Below are positions 1 to 8,194 of a DNA stretch of 64,000 nucleotides, piece after piece; position 1 is the stretch's first letter; each line of letters opens with the position of its first letter. Source of the DNA: Bacillota bacterium. Its GTDB lineage: Bacteria > Bacillota > Clostridia > Lachnospirales > Bianqueaceae. The position numbers were made by a program, and so were the translations under genes. The stretch lies in contig JAFRUE010000003.1 of NCBI GenBank assembly GCA_017441925.1, positions 124,001-188,000 on the forward strand. The letters are read 5' to 3'. Below the pieces are notes generated by a model that ran no database searches, was not told the DNA's origin, and saw only the letters and a list, made by a program, of their open reading frames with translations.

Positions 1-861
1 CATAACGATGAATTCAGGATCGATGATTCCTTCCTGATACCACTGGTTCAATACTTCAAGGGCATCTTTTACAGACGGATTTGTTGCCTGAGGATGCAGA
101 TTGCCATCATCGCCAACATAAAAATATCCATTACATGCACCTACTACACCGTATGCACCGGTAACCATTTCAAAAGGCCAGCTGGTACTACCAACACTAC
201 TGCCACCTGCTGCACCAGAGATACCATAGGTATTCTGCTCTCCATCACCATCCGGATCGTTATAAGTGAAGGCATAAAGCATGTCATGGAAATCATCCAG
301 TGTTTCCGGCACTTTAAGTCCGAGTTTGTCCAGCCAATCTTTTCTGTAGGCGACATTCAAACGATGAGAACTGGTGATACACGGAACAGCATAGATGCTG
401 CCGTTAAAGGAACAAGTGGTAAATGCTTTTTCCGAAACAGATGCGACTACGGATGGCATCTGATCCATCAGATCGTCCAAAGGTCTCAATGCACCTTGCT
501 CCGCATAATCAACCATGGAAGAAATGGTATTCAGTTTGATGACGTCAGGAAGATCTGTAGACGCCATCAGAACTGCAATCTGTTCACCATAAGAAGCCAT
601 CGGAGGAGAGATCTGATTCAAACGCACACCCGTTGCTTCCTCAATCGCCTGTAGAATAACATGCGGTTCGGGCGAAGCATCAAAACCGGCTTTAGTAAAC
701 ACCCAATCCAAAACAACAGGGTCTCCCGTTGGAGCTGTCTGCTCGGACGAGTTAGCAGGTGCTTTAGAAGAGCTGCTCCCACTATTACTGCCTCCTGAAG
801 ATTGGCAGCCAGCTGTAACCAGCAGAAGCGCTGCCAACAGAATTGCAGCAAGTTTCTTCAT
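1..861 (-). CDS. ABC transporter sugar-binding lipoprotein, truncated by the window edge
   Basis: The frame is open from an ATG at 861 to base 1, giving 287 codons without a stop, so the C-terminus lies outside the window. The N-terminus is a lipoprotein signal: MKKLAAIL, a hydrophobic core, then the lipobox VTAGC with the lipidated Cys at residue 19, followed by a Ser/Gly-rich linker. The mature part reads like the extracellular solute-binding proteins (family 1) that serve LplB/LplC-type oligosaccharide importers, with phrases such as TDLPDVIKLN and YRKDWLDKLGLK. AGGAGG-like bases precede the start. It is the third gene of a leftward operon with two permeases; the ligand cannot be told from sequence. 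Base composition is AT-rich like its neighbours. Confidence 0.88.
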   Translation of the reverse strand, partial: MKKLAAILLAALLLVTAGCQSSGGSNSGSSSSKAPANSSEQTAPTGDPVVLDWVFTKAGFDASPEPHVILQAIEEATGVRLNQISPPMASYGEQIAVLMASTDLPDVIKLNTISSMVDYAEQGALRPLDDLMDQMPSVVASVSEKAFTTCSFNGSIYAVPCITSSHRLNVAYRKDWLDKLGLKVPETLDDFHDMLYAFTYNDPDGDGEQNTYGISGAAGGSSVGSTSWPFEMVTGAYGVVGACNGYFYVGDDGNLHPQATNPSVKDALEVLNQWYQEGIIDPEFIVM

Positions 862-930
862 CTTTAAAACCTCCCATATTTTATTTTTTATTTCGAAGAG
901 TTTGCGACTCAACGAGTACAGTTTTGAACA

Positions 931-1842
931 TCAGCCTTTAACCGCGCCGATCATAATGCCCTTAACAAAGTACTTTTGTACAAACGGGTAAACAATAATG
1001 ATCGGCATCGCTGTAAAAACAATCATTGCACAAGTAAGTGCATTGGCTGTAGGCTTTACAAGACTTGCATCGCTATCAAGACCAATATCTGCAACAGAAG
1101 CAGTGTTGATAATCTCTCTCAAGTAAAGCTGTAAAGGCCATAAGGATCTGCTTCGGATATAGAGGATGCTGTCAAACCAGGAATTCCAGTACTGAACAGC
1201 ATAGAACAATCCAACCGATGCAAACACTGGTGTCGAAAGAGGTATGATGATCCGTATCATGACTCCAATATCGCTGCATCCATCAATTGTTGCCGCCTCT
1301 TCCAGTTCGTGCGGAAGAGAATGGAAATAGGTTCGAATGATGATCATATTGTAGGTGCTCATAGCCATTGGAAGAAGAAAGGCCCAGAAAGTATCAATCA
1401 GCCCATAGTTTCTGACAGCTAAGTATGTTGGAATCGTCCCTGCGGAGAATACCATAGTGAAAAAGAATACAAACATTATCAGATTCTTCCCGGGAAGTTC
1501 AAGTCGAGATAAGGGATAAGCTGTTAGTGTGGACAGAATCAACGCAAGAACCGTTCCCAGAATCGTTCTTGTAATACTGATCAACATTGCCCGCCAAAGC
1601 TGTGATCCGCCTAACAGGTAACGATAATTATCTATGACCCAAACTCTTGGAAAATGAAGAAACGAATCAGCAAATTGAACCTGTTCCGATGTTGACGTAA
1701 AAGAAACAAAGATAACGTTGATGACAGGAAGAAGTGTTATCACGGTACAAAACAGCAATACTATGAAAATGATTGCCTTAAATATACTGTCTCCGGCACT
1801 TTGATGAATTCTCAATCTTGTCTGTGTAGCCATCTTATGCAC
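931..1842 (-). CDS. Carbohydrate ABC transporter permease, LplC/YtcP type
   Basis: A 303-residue polytopic inner-membrane protein with about six hydrophobic segments. The cytoplasmic EAA loop that docks the ATPase is visible as EEAATIDGCSDIG around residues 190-202, the standard signature of binding-protein-dependent permeases (MalG side). The C-terminus ends in KYFVKGIMIGAVKG, typical of the LplC/YtcP group. It lies 6 bp downstream of the first permease and 69 bp upstream of the binding lipoprotein, so the three form one importer operon. No ATPase gene lies beside them; such importers usually share an MsmK-like ATPase encoded elsewhere. Substrate unknown, probably an oligosaccharide. Confidence 0.93.
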   Translation of the reverse strand: MHKMATQTRLRIHQSAGDSIFKAIIFIVLLFCTVITLLPVINVIFVSFTSTSEQVQFADSFLHFPRVWVIDNYRYLLGGSQLWRAMLISITRTILGTVLALILSTLTAYPLSRLELPGKNLIMFVFFFTMVFSAGTIPTYLAVRNYGLIDTFWAFLLPMAMSTYNMIIIRTYFHSLPHELEEAATIDGCSDIGVMIRIIIPLSTPVFASVGLFYAVQYWNSWFDSILYIRSRSLWPLQLYLREIINTASVADIGLDSDASLVKPTANALTCAMIVFTAMPIIIVYPFVQKYFVKGIMIGAVKG

Positions 1843-1848
1843 CCCTCC

Positions 1849-2799
1849 TCAGAACAATGATTCCTGTCCCAAAGCACGAGCCAGTCGATTACTCCCCAGG
1901 ACAAGGATAAAGGAAACAACGGATTTGAATAACCCGACTGCTGTTGAGAAGCTGTAGTTCTGTTCTACAAGACCAACCCTATATACATAAGTATCCAAAA
2001 TATCCGCTACATCGTAAACAGCAGGGTTATACATCGCTAGGACCTGTTCGAAACCCATATTCAAAATACGACCAATACGAAGGAGCAGAGTAATACTGAT
2101 AGTTGGAAGAATTGCCGGAATTGAGATATGGATCATTTTTTGGAAACGGCTTGCACCATCTACAGAAGCTGCTTCATATAACTCCACCGGAACCCCGGCG
2201 AGTGCCGCTAAATATAAAACCGCATTCCATCCGCTTTCCTTCCAAACGTTCACACCAACCAAAACTTGCCGAAAGAGATCCGTACGTCCCAGGAAGAATA
2301 CTGCTTCTCCTCCCAAAGCTCGAATCACATTATTGATAGCACCATAGCTTAAGGAAAATACCGTATTTGCGATAGCTGCTACAACCACCCAAGACATAAA
2401 GTGGGGAAGATAAACAATTGTCTGCACGGATCGCTTAATAAATGAATGGGATACTTCATTTATCATTAATGCAAGTATGATGGCAAATGGAAATCCTATA
2501 AATAGATTCGCAAAACTTAGTATAACTGTGTTTCCCAGTAATTTATAAAACACTCTTGAGGCAAACAACGTTTTAAAGTGAGCGAATCCTACCCACTCTG
2601 ATCCACCAATACCCTTGAAAATCTTAAAGTCCTGAAAAGCGATAGCTAAGTTACTGATTGGAAGATAATGAAATAGGAAAACCCAAATGAGACCGGGGAT
2701 CAACATTAAGTAGTACCAGCGGTGTTTGACTATTCTTTTGAATAATCCACCCCCCCTTGTCTTTTTCACAGTTGTCTGTGTTAAGGATTCGGTTGCCAT
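1849..2799 (-). CDS. Carbohydrate ABC transporter permease, LplB/YtbO type
   Basis: A 316-residue membrane protein, first gene of the importer operon. After a short basic N-terminus comes HRWYYLMLIPGLIWVFLFHYLP, the typical start of LplB-like permeases. The EAA loop is visible as ELYEAASVDGASRFQ around residues 210-224. The C-terminus NRLARALGQESLF is also family-typical. An AGGAGG element lies upstream of the ATG. Transcribed divergently from the AraC-type regulator at 3132, the usual arrangement for importers controlled by a membrane-bound AraC protein. Confidence 0.93.
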   Translation of the reverse strand: MATESLTQTTVKKTRGGGLFKRIVKHRWYYLMLIPGLIWVFLFHYLPISNLAIAFQDFKIFKGIGGSEWVGFAHFKTLFASRVFYKLLGNTVILSFANLFIGFPFAIILALMINEVSHSFIKRSVQTIVYLPHFMSWVVVAAIANTVFSLSYGAINNVIRALGGEAVFFLGRTDLFRQVLVGVNVWKESGWNAVLYLAALAGVPVELYEAASVDGASRFQKMIHISIPAILPTISITLLLRIGRILNMGFEQVLAMYNPAVYDVADILDTYVYRVGLVEQNYSFSTAVGLFKSVVSFILVLGSNRLARALGQESLF

Positions 2800-3131
2800 G
2801 TTGTTTTCTCATCCCTCCTGAATTCTTGATGCTCACGTTAGTGTGATTCCTTATTGTGATTCTAATCATATCAATCGCTTTTGTTTTATAGATAACAATT
2901 GTTATTGCTATCATAATCATAACGAACTGATTCTTTATTTCAAGTTGCAATAATGAAAATCCCAGAATCAAAAATAGAACTTGAACCAGCAAAAAGAAAA
3001 CAGATTTATCGAATATCAAAAATGCAACTTTTACATCAGTGTAAAATATGATACATTAAGTATGAAAAAGCGTGATATGTGCATGGTATACTTCATAAAA
3101 GAATTAGTCTAAAATACACAGGTGAAACAGC
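2800..3131. promoter_or_regulatory. Divergent control region between the sugar importer and its AraC-type regulator
   Basis: A 332-bp AT-rich gap between divergent genes. It contains a perfect 14-bp palindrome, ATAACAATTGTTAT, at 2892-2905, within the probable leader or promoter of the importer operon; this could be an operator. A possible rightward -10 (TATACT, 3087-3092) lies 39 bp before the regulator start but has a poor -35. The importer RBS (AGGAGG, minus strand) lies around 2814-2820. No convincing gene is seen; the minus-strand reading frame running into this region is only an extension of the permease neighbourhood. Confidence 0.5.
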
Positions 3132-5471
3132 ATGAAACGAAACAATAGCGCAAAGGATCCTCCAACAAACAAAAGCATTTATCGAATAATAATTAGAAGT
3201 CTCTGCGCTATAACGGTAAGCGTTTGCCTTCTTTCTATAATAATAAGTTCAATTAGTTATTTTCGAGACGCCCGGGATCAAATCAAGCAACAGAATCTTC
3301 TGTTTCTGAAGCAATACCAGCAAGTTGTAAATGACAATGCTGATTCCGTTCTAAGAATTGCTTTAAGGATCAGTGAGGACAATTCCGTCAAGAAATTTAT
3401 GAGTCATCCGCAAGACATCGGTCTTTATGACAGAAAAAATATAATAGATCTTTTGGAAGACTATGTGCTTGTTAACTCAAATATACATTCAATTTATGTC
3501 TCCTATGACAACTCAGACATGGTCTATACATCGTTTGGAACATACGATAAGGCATTTTTGAACACGCTCCCTTGGATTAAGGATAAAGAATCATATAAGC
3601 AGCTCACTGCGAAGATGATATGGTTGCCAGAATGGGCATATAACATCAACATCACCACCGATTTAAATGGACAAAGAGTCCTTGCACTTTTGCTCCGAGT
3701 TCCAATATCAAAGAATTCAACAAGTGCTTCCATCATCATGTGTCTACATTCTGATGCATTCTTTGGGTATGTAGAATCTGAATATGTCGGAATATATAAC
3801 TTCTTTGCAGTCTTTGATAAGGAATCTCAAAATATTTATTATACCCTTCCTTCGCATGTTCTCTCCTCGGACATGGAAACTGTGATGAATGGGCTGTCCA
3901 AAGATAAAGATCTTGTGTCTTCGGGTGAACACACTCTTAATGTATCCAAATGGATTGTTTCCACGGTAACGAGTTCGGATCGGAATTGGGTGTTTCTTGC
4001 CGCTTATTCTTTGGCGGAACTGTATCCTCAATTGTTTTCACTGTTGCGAAAACTGCTTATCATTACTGGTGTCATGCTTATCCTTTCCTTCGTCATAGAT
4101 TATTCTATGGCAAGATACCTTTATTCCCCTTGGAAACACTTATTGAATGAATTCCAACAAGAAGGAACCGATTCAAGCTCCAAAAAAAGCTATATGGAGT
4201 TTGAAACCTTGAGTTCACAGTTTAAAAAGACTTTCACGCATAACGCAGAATTAGTTCAAACCATCGATGAGATGATGCCACGTCTGCAACGACGTTTTGT
4301 ATCTGATCTTCTTTATGGGTATTATGACGAAGAAGAGTTGATACGTCAGCAGATGATCACCTTGAATCTTACGGACAAACCCAATCTATTCACTTGGTGT
4401 CTAGCAATTGTAGCCATTAATAATGAAGATCGCTTCTCAACAGAATTGTCTACTCGTGAGCAAGTAGTTACTGGTCACTCTATTCTCTTTCTGTTGGTAA
4501 CGGAATTAAAGAAAAACGGGTTTATTGCTCAGTACAGTCAAATGAACAGATTCCACTTTGCTGTGCTAATTGGTATTCCAACATCGAGAGCTACTTCTGC
4601 TGAGAAGGAACTAACACCATCATTTGACCACTTCCTTATGGAAGAAAAGGAAAAAGTTGGATCTTTTACTGTTGGCATTATTTGCGGAGAGTTATTTCAC
4701 TCTTTGGAACATAGCAGTGATATCTTTAGCAATCTTTCCAAGATTCAACAAATTGTACCTCAAAACGACTCCTATGTGTTTCTGGACTCAATCCAATCAG
4801 AGATGACCCAACATAATATATATGTGCTTCAAAACGTTACTTCAAATATAAAAACAGCACTTCATTCGTCAAAAGAAGCGCTTCAGGATATTATTTTTAC
4901 TCAGAAGAAGTATATCGAAGAGCAGTTGTTTGTTCGATCGGAGAACACGCATTATTTATCAGTACAATTAACAATGCTACTTAATGAGATGTTGATGGAT
5001 GAAGAAATCATTTTGGAAGGGACTTCTATCAGTGTAGAACAGATTGCAATCTTATTACTTTCATCAGATATGCCTGACAACGTCCTTAAGGAACATATCA
5101 AAGATATTACAGATGTTCTCCGAAATGCAATGCAAGCTAAACACAATCGAAACGAATCATTTGTCTCAAATGTAATTGAGTTTATAGAGAATAATTACAA
5201 CACAGATATCGGTTTAACTGAAATCTCCGAGTATCTTTCATATACACCTGCTTACATCAATCGAATACTCAAAACAAGCACTGGTCATACATTCTATGAA
5301 ATTCTAACAGAATTCCGCATGGAAAAAGCAAAATCACTTCTAACACAAACTAGTCTTGGACTTGCAGAGATATCTTCACAAGTTGGCTATATTAATCAAC
5401 AGAGCTTTATTAGAGCTTTTAAGAATACCATTCATATGACACCTACTCAATTTCGGAACAGCAGTAAATAG
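3132..5471 (+). CDS. Membrane-anchored AraC-family transcriptional regulator
   Basis: A 779-residue protein of the two-transmembrane AraC class that couples an extracellular sensor to DNA binding. Segment one spans about residues 18-44, an extracellular Cache-like region follows, and segment two (LLIITGVMLILSFVIDY) lies near residues 305-325. The last 100 residues are an AraC-type double helix-turn-helix, with ISEYLSYTPAYINRILK and EISSQVGYINQQSFIRAFK as the two recognition helices. Divergent from the LplB/LplC importer, so it probably activates that operon when its sugar is present. Gene composition is about 37% G+C in sampled lines, well below the his region to the right. A factor-independent terminator follows at 5543. 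Confidence 0.92.
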   Translation: MKRNNSAKDPPTNKSIYRIIIRSLCAITVSVCLLSIIISSISYFRDARDQIKQQNLLFLKQYQQVVNDNADSVLRIALRISEDNSVKKFMSHPQDIGLYDRKNIIDLLEDYVLVNSNIHSIYVSYDNSDMVYTSFGTYDKAFLNTLPWIKDKESYKQLTAKMIWLPEWAYNINITTDLNGQRVLALLLRVPISKNSTSASIIMCLHSDAFFGYVESEYVGIYNFFAVFDKESQNIYYTLPSHVLSSDMETVMNGLSKDKDLVSSGEHTLNVSKWIVSTVTSSDRNWVFLAAYSLAELYPQLFSLLRKLLIITGVMLILSFVIDYSMARYLYSPWKHLLNEFQQEGTDSSSKKSYMEFETLSSQFKKTFTHNAELVQTIDEMMPRLQRRFVSDLLYGYYDEEELIRQQMITLNLTDKPNLFTWCLAIVAINNEDRFSTELSTREQVVTGHSILFLLVTELKKNGFIAQYSQMNRFHFAVLIGIPTSRATSAEKELTPSFDHFLMEEKEKVGSFTVGIICGELFHSLEHSSDIFSNLSKIQQIVPQNDSYVFLDSIQSEMTQHNIYVLQNVTSNIKTALHSSKEALQDIIFTQKKYIEEQLFVRSENTHYLSVQLTMLLNEMLMDEEIILEGTSISVEQIAILLLSSDMPDNVLKEHIKDITDVLRNAMQAKHNRNESFVSNVIEFIENNYNTDIGLTEISEYLSYTPAYINRILKTSTGHTFYEILTEFRMEKAKSLLTQTSLGLAEISSQVGYINQQSFIRAFKNTIHMTPTQFRNSSK

Positions 5472-5542
5472 TGTTTTCCCTTTTCTTCCTTTCTCTGCCT
5501 TTCTTTCCTAGTGGATATGTTTCATGTTCACGCAAAAACAGT

Positions 5543-5568
5543 GGGCCTGCCAAGAAACTGGCAGGCCT
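5543..5568 (+). terminator. Probable terminator of the AraC-type regulator gene
   Basis: Stem of ten pairs (GGGCCTGCCA with TGGCAGGCCT, one G-U) around a 6-base loop, 71 bp after the stop codon and followed by ATTGTT. The T-run is short, so termination strength is uncertain. Confidence 0.7.
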
Positions 5569-5593
5569 ATTGTTATAACCTCAACCAACGAAA

Positions 5594-5752
5594 TCAAATG
5601 ATGAAAATGTAATAAATCATTAACTCGAGATGCCCTAATTTTACGTATTGTCTACATTTAGTTTGATCTTTGATCTGATCGTTCTTTATATCCAGGCTAA
5701 CATCTACAGGCGCTCCATGATGATTCTTTAGTTGTCTTGTAAAGCTCATCAT
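5594..5752 (-). CDS. Possible small protein of 52 residues
   Basis: An open frame of 52 codons (starts MMSFTRQLKNHHG, ends YYIFII) begins 10 bp after the stop of the membrane protein at 5763, with a weak CAGAAAG ribosome site. I recognise no family. The first third of the frame overlaps a potential hairpin (ATGATGA with TCATCAT around 5717-5752), so this may instead be the trailer of the upstream gene. It could be a small co-translated protein or a gene remnant in this AT-rich segment. Confidence 0.25.
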   Translation of the reverse strand: MMSFTRQLKNHHGAPVDVSLDIKNDQIKDQTKCRQYVKLGHLELMIYYIFII

Positions 5753-5762
5753 ATGCTTTCTG

Positions 5763-6419
5763 TTACGAAATCTGTGTTTTCTTTGCTCTGACTGTTCTTA
5801 AAAACGCAGCGATCATCAAAATATAACAGATCGTTTTCGGCAGCATCAGCATTCCGAGAACAGGAACAATACTGGCAGCTACTGCTACCGGTATGTAAAA
5901 CAGGAAAGACAGCAGGATGAACAGCCAGACAAACCGCAGCTGTTTGTCACTCTGCCTTTTCTTATAAAACAGCCAGCAAACAATTATTCCCAGGATTACA
6001 AAAGGAATGTTGCGGATGATTCCCCATGTAACATCGCCTGCATTTTCAAGCCAGCCATTCTGTGGAAACAGACACAGACCAATTCGGATAATCGCAAGAA
6101 TCCAGACAGCTATTGTAACAGTTTTGTTTTCTCTCTGCTTATAATATCCAAGCCATACATAATACAGCATCACATAAAAGAGCGTCATTGTAATGGAAGT
6201 AATGAGTTTTCCAATAGCAAGTGCTGCTGTCAGATCTTTATTCAGGAAATAATTCAAAACTCTGGGCACCAGATGGAACGCATCGCCGCAGCCCAGAACT
6301 AATGCCGCAGTGCCCATCATCTTATCTGTTTTGGATTTGCCTTTTGCAAGCATAAAACATCCGCTGATGATCGCAAACAAAAGATACAGGATATCAAAGG
6401 TTGATTCTCCATATTTCAC
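5763..6419 (-). CDS. Uncharacterised seven-helix membrane protein
   Basis: 218 residues, almost wholly hydrophobic, with about seven predicted membrane segments separated by short basic loops (KGKSKTDKM, YYKQREN, YKKRQSDKQ). The phrase GDAFHLVPR near residues 45-53, between helices one and three, contains charged residues inside an otherwise apolar stretch and may matter functionally. No catalytic motif is recognisable. The AGGAGG upstream is about 15 bases from the ATG, longer than usual. It stands alone, AT-rich, between the AraC regulator and the his operon, with a dyad and a structured element upstream. Function unknown. Confidence 0.75.
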   Translation of the reverse strand: MKYGESTFDILYLLFAIISGCFMLAKGKSKTDKMMGTAALVLGCGDAFHLVPRVLNYFLNKDLTAALAIGKLITSITMTLFYVMLYYVWLGYYKQRENKTVTIAVWILAIIRIGLCLFPQNGWLENAGDVTWGIIRNIPFVILGIIVCWLFYKKRQSDKQLRFVWLFILLSFLFYIPVAVAASIVPVLGMLMLPKTICYILMIAAFLRTVRAKKTQIS

Positions 6420-6480
6420 AGTTCAGAATACCTCCTGTCTTTACAACTGTCTTTCTTAATCTTTTAAATACTTCTTCCAA

Positions 6481-6497
6481 ACAGTACTGTGTACTGT
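6481..6497. promoter_or_regulatory. Inverted repeat, candidate operator upstream of the orphan membrane gene
   Basis: Perfect 7-bp arms ACAGTAC and GTACTGT separated by TGT, 62 bp upstream of the start codon at 6419. The position suits a repressor site in the leader, but no regulator can be assigned. Confidence 0.35.
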
Positions 6498-6553
6498 ATA
6501 ATCAGGATTTTTGCTTTTTTAGTCTGTTTGAAGGTCTTGCAGATGAAAATAGC

Positions 6554-6603
6554 GCCGATTTCTACCCCGAGAACAATACAAAATCTCGGAGATAGAGATC
6601 GGC
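6554..6603 (-). other. Nested stem structure, candidate structured 5' leader
   Basis: Two nested inverted repeats: an outer one (GCCGAT at 6554-6559 with ATCGGC at 6598-6603, extended by a few further pairs) and an inner one (CCGAGA at 6567-6572 with TCTCGG at 6584-6589). It lies 135-184 bp upstream of the membrane protein start at 6419 and downstream of a possible -10 box. It matches no riboswitch class I can recognise. Confidence 0.4.
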
Positions 6604-6745
6604 TGCTTTATATTCAAACAAAAGAAAGAATGTGAAGTATATAATACCAAATATCTGCGGGTAATTGCAGAGAAAGATACTTGAAGGATTTTTAAAATCT
6701 TCCCTTGACAAAAGTGGTCCCATAGATGTTCTGTTTTGCCATCGT

Positions 6746-8194
6746 TTATCCCTTGCTCTTATTCTTCTTTATAAGCCGGCTGATGCCCCAGACCGCTCCC
6801 GCAATCACGGCAAGCTGCCAGACCAGATGCAGCCAGTACCAGCCTGATGAAGTCACGGTCAGGACGCTGTCCTCCGTGATCGAAGCGTCATTCGCAAGAG
6901 CGACTGTCGTCACATACCGTCCCGGCTTGTACAGATAACGGAAAATCGATACGCCGGTCTGTTTCAGAATATATGTCCCGTCCTCTGCGAGCTGCAGCTT
7001 ATACGGCATCTTTACGAAAGAAAGGCTATCCAGGAATCCGGCGCGCGACGCGTCTTCGTCCTCGTATACATACGTGGAATAGATCATCAGCCCGTTCTTC
7101 GCGGCTTGTTCCGCGTCAAGCGGCGTCCCGTCCGCCAGGATCGTGTAGACAGACTGCGTCTCCTGATCCTGCACGGCAAGCTTCACGGCCGGCTCGATCA
7201 TGACAACGGTGACAGCCGGGTCAATATCACCTTCGACCGTGACCTTATATTCTCCTGCGGGGAGAACTGTCCCCCCTGCCGAAACTGTCGCAAATGAACC
7301 CAGCAGGTTTTTATCGGTGCGGAATCCGCGCCGGTACGGATACTGCAGGACCGAATGGTCCTCCACCGTCAGTTCCGTGTTTCCGTCCGCGCTTACGGCC
7401 GAGACAGTCATGCTCTCTCCGCCCTGCACGAGCAGAGACGCGCTGTAGAAAGGCAGCACCGCGCGGAACGTAATCGTTCCGTCCGCCACTGACACTTCCT
7501 CTACGGCTGCCTGGCCTGAGATATCGTTGGAGATCTCTGCCATGATGGACATGATGGTTTCAAAATCCTTGATCTTAAAACCGGTCAGGCCTTTTGACGG
7601 TTTTGTCTTTACCGAAATGGCTTCCCGGCCGAATCCCATGTAGATCACGTGCGGATGCGATCCGTTCGACATCGTCTCCGCGGTAAGCGTTTCCAGGTCT
7701 CTCTGCAGCTGCTTGCGCTCCACATGCGGCCCGTTGCCGTAATCCTCCTGGAATTCGCCGTCTGTCAGGATGATCAGCCAGTATTGAGTTCCCGGATCGG
7801 TGTCGGTGGACGCGCGCAGCGAGTTCATCGCGATATCAACAGCTTCATACGGTGTGCTGCCCATGTCGAAATAATCGCGGATCTCCGTGATCGTCGCTTC
7901 CTTATCGGACAGGTCCAGCCTGCGCGCCTCAGCGCCGGGGACTTCCGCCGTGCTCAGATATGTGATGTACAGCTCATCCTGTTCGTTTGCCGTTGCGGCG
8001 ATCGTCTGCATCGCGTAATTCAGATACGACCAGCAATAACCCTTGGTCAGCGTGCTGTCGGAATCGTCATATACGACAGAGATGACTTTTCTGTCATGAT
8101 AATTGTCCTGTGTGCTGATCAGCATCGGCTGTGCCCCCACGATCACGGTACTGAACAATGAAATGATCAGAAACAAAGCAAGTACTCTTCTCAT
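6746..8194 (-). CDS. Secreted or membrane-anchored von Willebrand factor A domain protein
   Basis: 482 residues. An N-terminal signal peptide (MRRVLALFLIISLFSTVIVGA) leads into a vWA domain: the metal-site motif DDSDS is at residues 43-47 and the third metal-site motif LTDGE at 143-147. The central part (about 230-440) is beta-rich and ends in a single membrane helix near residues 456-472 followed by KKNKSKG, so the protein is probably anchored facing outward. It begins inside the stop codon of the PHP phosphatase gene (ATGA overlap), making it the last gene of the his operon. A link to histidine synthesis is not obvious; the overlap suggests translational coupling only. Ligand unknown. Confidence 0.8.
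   Translation of the reverse strand: MRRVLALFLIISLFSTVIVGAQPMLISTQDNYHDRKVISVVYDDSDSTLTKGYCWSYLNYAMQTIAATANEQDELYITYLSTAEVPGAEARRLDLSDKEATITEIRDYFDMGSTPYEAVDIAMNSLRASTDTDPGTQYWLIILTDGEFQEDYGNGPHVERKQLQRDLETLTAETMSNGSHPHVIYMGFGREAISVKTKPSKGLTGFKIKDFETIMSIMAEISNDISGQAAVEEVSVADGTITFRAVLPFYSASLLVQGGESMTVSAVSADGNTELTVEDHSVLQYPYRRGFRTDKNLLGSFATVSAGGTVLPAGEYKVTVEGDIDPAVTVVMIEPAVKLAVQDQETQSVYTILADGTPLDAEQAAKNGLMIYSTYVYEDEDASRAGFLDSLSFVKMPYKLQLAEDGTYILKQTGVSIFRYLYKPGRYVTTVALANDASITEDSVLTVTSSGWYWLHLVWQLAVIAGAVWGISRLIKKNKSKG

Larger units (their letters stand above)
6420..6745. other. Non-coding gap with a dyad and a two-stem element
   Basis: A 326-bp AT-rich gap between the orphan membrane gene and the last gene of the his operon (both leftward). 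It holds a short dyad at 6481-6497 and a 50-bp nested inverted repeat at 6554-6603, both listed separately. A possible leftward -10 (TATACT, 6636-6641) lies upstream of the nested repeat, with a poor -35. I see no clean terminator for the his operon here; only a weak AT-rich inverted repeat near 6680-6705. Confidence 0.5.

Noticed and set aside
3205..3225. A CRE-like sequence (GTAAGCGTTTGCC)
   Set aside because: It lies within the AraC coding region and misses conserved outer bases of the CcpA consensus.
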